From Streptomyces niphimycinicus (GTDB taxonomy: Bacteria; Actinomycetota; Actinomycetes; Streptomycetales; Streptomycetaceae): a DNA stretch of 33,856 nucleotides. The notes beneath the pieces were generated by a model that made no database searches, had not been told where the DNA came from, and saw nothing but the letters and a program-made list of their open reading frames with translations. Shown in pieces: positions 28,825 to 33,856 of the stretch. The stretch spans positions 1 through 33,856 of the forward strand of contig NZ_JAHLEM010000140.1 of assembly GCF_018883605.1 (NCBI RefSeq). The letters are read 5' to 3'. Position 1 is the stretch's first letter. Every line of letters begins with the position of its first letter. Made by a program: the position numbers and the translations under genes.

Positions 28825-29847
28825 TCACTCCTGGGGGTTCGGGACCGGCAGCGGGATGTCCTGGTCGAGCAGCCCGCGCGCCACCAGAGCCTGCCACAGC
28901 TCATCGGGGATGTCGTGGGTGAACAGCTCGGCGTTGTCCCGGACTTCGGCCGGAGTGGCGCAGCCGACCACCGCCGCGGCCACCGCGGGATGGCCGAAGG
29001 GGAAGCGCAGCGCGGCGGCGCGCAGCGGCACCTCGTACTCGGCGCACACCTCGGCCAGCCGCCGGGCCCGCGCCAGGAGTTCGGGCGGCGCCTGCTGGTA
29101 GTCGTAGCGGGCCCCGGGGGCGGGGTCGGCGAGCAGCCCGGAGTTGTAGACCCCGCCGACCACCACGGAGGTGCCGCGCCGCTCGCACACCGGCAGCAGA
29201 TCGTCGTGGGCGGTGCGGTCCAGCAGCGTCCAGCGCCCGGCGCACAGCACGACGTCCACATCGAAGTCGGCGACGAACCGGGCGAGGAGGCCGCTGTGGT
29301 TCATGCCGAAGCCGATGGCCCGGACGAGCTTCTCCTGCTTCAGCTCGGCCAGCGCCGCGAAGCCCGTCTCATAGACCTCACGGATGTGGTCTTCCGGATC
29401 GTGGACGTAGACGATGTCCAGGGCGTCGACCCCGAGCCGCTCCAGGGAGGATTCGAGGGTGGCGCGGATGCCGTCCCGGCTGAAGTCCCACGTCCGGACC
29501 CGGTCGGGGGTGTCGGCGAACCCGTCCGCCTGGACGGGCTCCCTGGGGGCGCGCGGCCGCAGCCGCCGCCCCACCTTGGTGGAGAGGGTGTACGTGGTGC
29601 GCTCGCGCCCGGCCAGCACCCGCCCCAGCCGCTCCTCGGAGAGACCGACGCCGTAGTGCGGCGCGGTGTCCATATAGGTGAGGCCGGTGTCGAACGCCGC
29701 CCTTACGGTGTCCCGCGCGCGCTCCTCCGGCATCGCCTCGTAGAGATTGCCCAGCGGCGCGCAGCCAAGGCCCAGGGGTGGTACGCGCACCCCCGAGCGC
29801 CCCAGTTCGCGCGGGCCGCTCGGGACCCGTCCTCCGTCGCCCATCAT
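28825..29847 (-). CDS. Aldo/keto reductase, sugar 1-dehydrogenase type (L-fucose/D-threo-aldose)
   Basis: This NAD(P)-dependent oxidoreductase has 340 residues and starts at ATG 29847 behind GGGAGGA. The catalytic tetrad of the family is present: D60 and Y65 (TYMDTAPHYG), K91 (STKVG) and H149 (VYVHDP). The opening VPPLGLGCAPLGNLY and the motif GVYNSGLLADP are characteristic of D-threo-aldose 1-dehydrogenases, which oxidise L-fucose and similar sugars to the lactone. It lies 20 bases after the permease gene and two bases before the lactonase. The cluster supports a dehydrogenase role in sugar breakdown rather than detoxification. Substrate is inferred. Confidence 0.91.
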   Translation of the reverse strand: MMGDGGRVPSGPRELGRSGVRVPPLGLGCAPLGNLYEAMPEERARDTVRAAFDTGLTYMDTAPHYGVGLSEERLGRVLAGRERTTYTLSTKVGRRLRPRAPREPVQADGFADTPDRVRTWDFSRDGIRATLESSLERLGVDALDIVYVHDPEDHIREVYETGFAALAELKQEKLVRAIGFGMNHSGLLARFVADFDVDVVLCAGRWTLLDRTAHDDLLPVCERRGTSVVVGGVYNSGLLADPAPGARYDYQQAPPELLARARRLAEVCAEYEVPLRAAALRFPFGHPAVAAAVVGCATPAEVRDNAELFTHDIPDELWQALVARGLLDQDIPLPVPNPQE

Positions 29848-29867
29848 GGCTTCCTCCCGACCGGCTC

Positions 29868-30905
29868 TCAGTCCTGCTTCTCGCCGCTGGCGTAGCGGGA
29901 GATGATCAGCGCGACGATGATGATCGAGCCGTTGATGAACTGGTTCCACAGGGGCGGTACCCCGCCCAGGGTCATCACATTGACGACCAGTTGCAGCGTC
30001 AGCACGCCCGTGAGCGCGCCGAAGAGCGTGCCGCGGCCGCCCTTGAGGCTGATTCCGCCGATGACCGCGGCGGCGAACACCTGGAAGATCCAGCCGTTGC
30101 CCTGGGTCGCGGCGACCGAGCCGTAGTGGCCGGTGTAGAGGATGCCCGCGAAGGCGGCGAGGAGTCCGCCGACGCTCAGCACGATCCAGGTGATCCGGTC
30201 CACCCGGATGCCCGCCGCCCGCGCGGCCTCGGGGTTGCCGCCGATCGCGTACAGCGCGCGCCCGTGCCGCAGATAGCCCAGCGCCAGGCCGCCGAGGGCG
30301 TACAGCCCCAGGCAGATCCATACGGCGGCGGGGATGCCCAGCCAGTCGGCCTTGCCGAGGTAGCGGAAGGATTCGGGGACGTTGACGATCGACTGGCCCT
30401 CGGCGACGCCGACCTGGAGTCCGCGCAGCATGGTGAGCATGCCCAGGGTCGCGATGAAGCCGTTGACGCGCAGCTTGAGCATCAGGAAGCCGTTGGCCGC
30501 GCCGATCAGCGCCCCGACCGCCAGGCACAGCGGTATGGCGGTCCACACCGGCAGCAGCCCCAGGCCCTCGAACCGCGCCCCGTGATCGGGCAGGACGAGC
30601 CACAGGGCGATCACCGGCGCCACGGCGATGGTGGACTCCAGGGAGAGGTCCATCCGCCCGCTGATCAGGATCAGCGCCTCGCCCAGCACCAGCAGCCCCA
30701 GCTCGGTGGACTGCTGGACGACGCCGATCAGGTTGTCCTCGGTGAGGAAGGCGGGCGAGACGATGAAGCCGATGACCCCGAGGACGAAGATCACGGGGAC
30801 CAGTGACAGATCGCGCCAGCGCGCGATGTCGATCCGCGGCCGGCCCCTCCCCGCCGGGCCGTCGGCCACCGCCTCGGCGGTCCGCCGGCGTGCGGTATCG
30901 GTCAT
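29868..30905 (-). CDS. Sugar ABC transporter permease (RbsC type)
   Basis: This is the membrane-spanning subunit of a carbohydrate importer of the ribose/xylose (CUT2) class, 345 residues. It has an N-terminal cytoplasmic stretch (about 1-35), then about nine hydrophobic segments. The family motif for the ATPase contact, GGNPEAARAAGI, is at about 225-236. ISGRMDLSLEST and VNGFIATLGMLTMLRG also match RbsC relatives. Its ATG overlaps the stop of the ATPase gene by four bases (ATGA), a sign of coupled translation. CUT2 systems use one ATPase with two fused domains and one permease dimer, as found here. Confidence 0.95.
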   Translation of the reverse strand: MTDTARRRTAEAVADGPAGRGRPRIDIARWRDLSLVPVIFVLGVIGFIVSPAFLTEDNLIGVVQQSTELGLLVLGEALILISGRMDLSLESTIAVAPVIALWLVLPDHGARFEGLGLLPVWTAIPLCLAVGALIGAANGFLMLKLRVNGFIATLGMLTMLRGLQVGVAEGQSIVNVPESFRYLGKADWLGIPAAVWICLGLYALGGLALGYLRHGRALYAIGGNPEAARAAGIRVDRITWIVLSVGGLLAAFAGILYTGHYGSVAATQGNGWIFQVFAAAVIGGISLKGGRGTLFGALTGVLTLQLVVNVMTLGGVPPLWNQFINGSIIIVALIISRYASGEKQD

Positions 30906-32488
30906 GGCTGCCTTCCTTCTGTGCGGTCTTCGGTGTCCCCCGCCGTGCCGTTGGTGCCCGGCTCCGTCATGCCCTCCATGGCGGCGACGAGCTGACGGTC
31001 GCTCCAGCCGCTGTCGAACTCCGCGACCACCCGCCCGTGGAAGAAGGCCAGGATCCGGTCGCAGACCCGCAGATCGTCCAGTTCGTCGGAGACGATGACC
31101 GCGCCGCTGCCGGCCGCGGCGACGTCCCGTACGACACCGAGCAGCGCGTCCTTGGACTTCACGTCCACCCCGGCGGTCGGGCGGATGGCGACCAGGAGGC
31201 TGGGTTCACGGGCCAGCGCCCGCGCGATGACGACCTTCTGCTGATTTCCGCCGGACAAACCCGAAACGGGCTGCGAGGGGCCCGAGGTCTTGATGTCCAG
31301 GGAGGTGATCATCCGCTGGGCGAAGGCGCGGGTCCGGGAGGGCAGCACCGTGCCGTAGGGCCCGAGTTGGTCGGTGACGGTCAAGGTGGCGTTCTCGGCG
31401 ACGCTGCGGCCCAGGACCAGGCCCTGGTCGTGCCGGTCCTCCGGGACGTAGCCGATGCCCGCGTCGATGGCGTGCGGCACGCTCCCGGGGCGCACCGGGC
31501 GGCCGCGCACCGAGAGCTGCCCGCCGGCCGGTTTGCGCAGGCCCACCAGGGTCTCGCCGACCGCCGTGTTGCCGCTGGCCGTGGCCCCGGCCAGGCCGAG
31601 CACCTCGCCGGGGCGCACCACCAGGTCCAGCGGGTCGAACTCGCCCTCCAGGGTGAGCCCTTCGGTGCGCAGCACCGGTTCCCCGCCCGGGTCGGCCGCC
31701 TTACGGGCGACGGGGGCGCGGACGGCCGCCCGGGAGTCGCCCCCCGGCGCCGTGCCGTCGTCCCCGGTCATCGCCGCCACCAGCTCCTCCTTGGGGAGGT
31801 CGGCGACCGGGGCGGTGAGCACATGCCGGGCGTCGCGGAAGACGGTCACGGTGTCGCAGAGTTCGTAGACCTCCTGAAGATGGTGCGAGATGAACAGGAA
31901 GGCGACCCCTTGCCGGCGCAGCTCGAGCAGCTTGGCGAAGAGCCGGTCGATACCGCCCGCGTCGAGCTGGGCGGTGGGCTCGTCGAGGATGATCAGCCGG
32001 GCGCCGAAGGAGAGGGCGCGGGCGATCTCCACGAACTGCCGCTGCTCGACGCTGAGGTCCTTCGCCCGCGTCTGCGGATCCACCTCCACGCCGTACTCGG
32101 CCAGCAGCGCGCGGGCGTCCGCGCGCAGGGCGCGCCAGCGGATGTGGCGCGCCCCCGGGAAGCGGTTGAGGTAGAGGTTCTCGGCGACCGTCAGATCCGG
32201 GACCACCATCGACTTCTGGTAGACGCAGGCCACCCTGCGCTGCCAGGCGGCGGTGTCGCCGTAGCCGGGGGCGGGCTCGTCCCCGAAGGTCACCTCGCCC
32301 TCGTCCGGGCGCTCCATCCCGGTCAGGACGGACACCAGCGTGGATTTGCCGGCCCCGTTGCGCCCGACGAGGGCGTGGGCCTCCCCGGGCCGGACGGCCA
32401 GCCGGGCCTGGTCCAGGGCGACGGTGGGACCGAACCGTTTGACGATGCCCTGGGCCCGCACCACGGCGGGCTGCTCGACCGTGCCCAT
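30902..32488 (-). CDS. Sugar ABC transporter ATPase with two nucleotide-binding domains (RbsA type)
   Basis: This fused double ATPase powers the sugar importer, 528 residues from ATG 32488. The first domain is intact: Walker A GRNGAGKST (42-50), signature LSVEQRQ (145-151), Walker B LIILDEP (165-171), and switch His in SHH (201-203). The second domain keeps the signature LSGGNQQ (411-417) but has GATASGNTA (301-309) in place of a normal Walker A, with Asn where Lys or Arg is expected. It also has LLVAIRPTAGVDV for Walker B, with Ile435 and Arg436 where Asp-Glu is expected. The second site is therefore probably unable to hydrolyse ATP. It starts two bases after the binding-protein stop and overlaps the permease start. 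Confidence 0.95.
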   Translation of the reverse strand: MGTVEQPAVVRAQGIVKRFGPTVALDQARLAVRPGEAHALVGRNGAGKSTLVSVLTGMERPDEGEVTFGDEPAPGYGDTAAWQRRVACVYQKSMVVPDLTVAENLYLNRFPGARHIRWRALRADARALLAEYGVEVDPQTRAKDLSVEQRQFVEIARALSFGARLIILDEPTAQLDAGGIDRLFAKLLELRRQGVAFLFISHHLQEVYELCDTVTVFRDARHVLTAPVADLPKEELVAAMTGDDGTAPGGDSRAAVRAPVARKAADPGGEPVLRTEGLTLEGEFDPLDLVVRPGEVLGLAGATASGNTAVGETLVGLRKPAGGQLSVRGRPVRPGSVPHAIDAGIGYVPEDRHDQGLVLGRSVAENATLTVTDQLGPYGTVLPSRTRAFAQRMITSLDIKTSGPSQPVSGLSGGNQQKVVIARALAREPSLLVAIRPTAGVDVKSKDALLGVVRDVAAAGSGAVIVSDELDDLRVCDRILAFFHGRVVAEFDSGWSDRQLVAAMEGMTEPGTNGTAGDTEDRTEGRQP

Positions 32489-32490
32489 GG

Positions 32491-33525
32491 TCACTTCTTC
32501 TCGAGCTGGTTGGCCCACAGCTTCTTGTCGTCGACGTTCTCCTTGGTGACCAGCGGCGCCGGAAGCTGGTCCTCCAGACCGTTCGCGATCTTGACGATGT
32601 TGGAGCCGTGATCGGTGGGACCGGGTTTGAACGTCTTGCCGTCCAGAGCGGCCTTCGCGTAGTTCAGGGCCCACTTGGCGTAGAGGTCGGCGGGCTGGGA
32701 GAGCGTGGCGTCGATCTTCCCCGAGCGGATCGCGTCCAGCTCCTCGGGTATCCCGTCGTTGGAGATGATCGTGATGTGCTTGTCCGAACCGGCCGGCTTC
32801 AGCAGCCCCTTCTGCTCCAGCAGCGCGAGCGTGGGCTGGAGGAAGACGCCGCCCGCCTGCATATAGATGCCACTGATGTCCTTGTGCTGGGCCAGCAGGC
32901 TCTGGAGCTTGGCGGAGGCCACATCGCCCTTCCAGTCGGTGGGCAGCTCATGCACCTTGATGCCGGGGTACTTCTTCTTCATGCAGGAGGCGAACGCCTG
33001 TGAGCGGTCCCGGCCGTTGATGGAGCTGAGATCGCCCTGGAGCTCGGCGACCCGGCCCTTGCCGCCCAGCTTCTCGCCGAGGTACTCGCACGCCTTGGTG
33101 CCGTACGCCCGGTTGTCGGCCCGCACCACCATGTAGATCTTGCCGGAGTCGGGCCGGGTGTCCACGCTCACCACGGGGATCTTCTTCTCCTCCAACTGTT
33201 CCAGGGTGGAGGAGATGGCGCCGGTGTCCTGGGGGGCCATGACGATCGCCTTGGCGCCCTGGTCGGTGAACGCCTGGACGTTGGCGACCAGCTTGGAGAT
33301 GTCGTTCTGCGAGTTGGACAGCGGCAGCGCGGAGACGGTGCCCTTGTCGACACCCTTCTCCAGGTACTGCTGGTAGGAGTTCCAGAAGTCGGTGTCCGTC
33401 CGCGGCATGTCGATGCCGACCTTGCCGCCGCCGGCGCCATTGCTCTCGCGGTTGCAGCCGGTGAGCGCTGCGACGGCCAGCAGCACGGCGCAGGCGGCGG
33501 TGCCGGTGGTGCGGAGTCTCGTCAT
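32491..33525 (-). CDS. Sugar-binding lipoprotein of the ABC importer (RbsB type)
   Basis: This is the extracellular solute receptor, 344 residues from ATG 33525. The lipoprotein signal ends in ALTGC (Cys24). The mature part is a type I periplasmic-binding fold of the sugar class: IDMPRTDTDFWNSYQQYLEKG, QAFTDQGAKAIVMAPQD, IPVVSVDTRPDSGK, and ITIISNDGIPEELDAIRSGKIDATLSQ with the usual hinge and ligand residues. It is the first gene of the leftward binding protein-ATPase-permease-reductase-lactonase run, each gene touching or nearly touching the next. Upstream is a 197-base gap with an 18-base minisatellite. The ligand is not readable from sequence; the cluster suggests a deoxy- or aldo-hexose. 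Confidence 0.94.
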   Translation of the reverse strand: MTRLRTTGTAACAVLLAVAALTGCNRESNGAGGGKVGIDMPRTDTDFWNSYQQYLEKGVDKGTVSALPLSNSQNDISKLVANVQAFTDQGAKAIVMAPQDTGAISSTLEQLEEKKIPVVSVDTRPDSGKIYMVVRADNRAYGTKACEYLGEKLGGKGRVAELQGDLSSINGRDRSQAFASCMKKKYPGIKVHELPTDWKGDVASAKLQSLLAQHKDISGIYMQAGGVFLQPTLALLEQKGLLKPAGSDKHITIISNDGIPEELDAIRSGKIDATLSQPADLYAKWALNYAKAALDGKTFKPGPTDHGSNIVKIANGLEDQLPAPLVTKENVDDKKLWANQLEKK

Positions 33526-33628
33526 CGAGTCCCGTCCTTGGTCGTTCTCGTCGTTCTGGGTCGAGTGGTGCGGGTGGTGCTGGTCTCGGGCGTAGCGTCG
33601 GGCGAAGCCGTTGTCCAGAGGTGCGGCG

Positions 33629-33736
33629 TTGTCCGGGTGGAGGCGGTGCCTCAGGGGGAAGCGGTGTCTCGGGAGGAGGCGGGGCCTCAGGAGGAGGCGG
33701 GGCCTCAGGAGGAGGCGGGGCCTCAGGAGGAGGCGG
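33629..33736. repeat. Minisatellite, 18-base unit, six copies
   Basis: The unit GGCCTCAGGAGGAGGCGG occurs three times exactly (33683-33700, 33701-33718, 33719-33736). It is preceded by diverged units at 33665, 33647 and 33629, and possibly an older one at 33611. Each perfect unit contains GCCTC-AGGAG-GAGGC, a small hairpin. The array spans the stop codon of the short-chain dehydrogenase and the leader of the sugar-binding gene. Confidence 0.93.
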
Positions 33737-33856
33737 GGCGCAGCCGCAGGCCCTGCATCCCTCCGTCGACCGCCAGCGCGGTGCCGGTGACGGCCGCGGC
33801 GGCGGGGCTGGCGAGATAGGCGACGGCGGCGGCCACCTCGTCGGCGGAGACCAGCC
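33723..33856 (-). CDS. Short-chain dehydrogenase/reductase, C-terminal part
   Basis: Only the last 43 codons are in the window; the gene continues past the right edge. They read VSADEVAAAVAYLASPAAAAVTG, then TALAVDGGMQG, the standard C-terminal end of classical SDR enzymes (helix, TG, VDGG). The final residues RLRPASS are an add-on. The last four codons, including the stop, lie in the 18-base minisatellite, whose units repeat the same in-frame stop. In a sugar-oxidation cluster an SDR could be the 2-keto-3-deoxy-sugar-acid dehydrogenase or another sugar dehydrogenase; this cannot be told from the fragment. Confidence 0.9.
   Translation of the reverse strand, partial: LVSADEVAAAVAYLASPAAAAVTGTALAVDGGMQGLRLRPASS

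Noticed and set aside
33538..33819. Rightward frame with repeated Gln-Glu-Glu-Ala-Gly-Pro
   Set aside because: The repeats are the minisatellite read in another frame; the SDR end on the opposite strand explains the right part.

Overview
The window is a very GC-rich actinobacterial chromosome segment. Gene order and protein sequences match Streptomyces: GTG and TTG starts, long stem terminators without U-tracts, a complete Pup-proteasome locus, and a gylR/glpFKD glycerol locus. Genes are dense, with many false antisense ORFs caused by GC bias. No tRNA, rRNA, insertion sequence, CRISPR array or phage gene was seen.

Region 1 (1-12908) is the proteasome neighbourhood. A LacI-type regulator, cut by the left edge, converges on the proteasome genes. 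These read leftward as dop, pup, an endonuclease VII-like zinc protein, prcB and prcA. The ATPase arc/mpa lies upstream behind its own strong terminator. Around it are a CxxDxxC ferredoxin, an uncharacterised membrane-anchored protein, tRNA m1A58 methyltransferase (trmI), a site-2 protease with CBS domains, a RecB-like Fe-S nuclease and a response regulator with no kinase gene beside it. Pup tagging (dop; pafA is not in the window), unfolding (arc) and degradation (prcBA) form one pathway.

Region 2 (12909-17355) has a 54-base perfect palindrome, a 16-base tandem repeat, two paralogous solute-binding lipoproteins with no transporter partners, an AT-richer intergenic region with a CRP-like site, and a HAD phosphatase.

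Region 3 (17505-26372) has metH (cobalamin-dependent methionine synthase), the IclR-family regulator gylR, and the glycerol operon glpF-glpK-glpD. GylR operator candidates sharing a 12-mer precede gylR and glpF, and a 19-bp hairpin ends the operon.

Region 4 (26647-33856) has a small secreted protein, a FadR-type regulator, and a leftward cluster: sugar-binding lipoprotein, double ABC ATPase, permease, aldo/keto reductase, lactonase-type amidohydrolase. A short-chain dehydrogenase lies upstream, cut by the right edge. Together they look like uptake and non-phosphorylative oxidation of a deoxy- or aldo-sugar such as L-fucose; the substrate is inferred. An 18-base minisatellite separates the dehydrogenase from the binding-protein gene.

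The least explained items are the endonuclease VII-like gene inside the proteasome operon, the degenerate second half of the sugar ABC ATPase, and the two repeat arrays.
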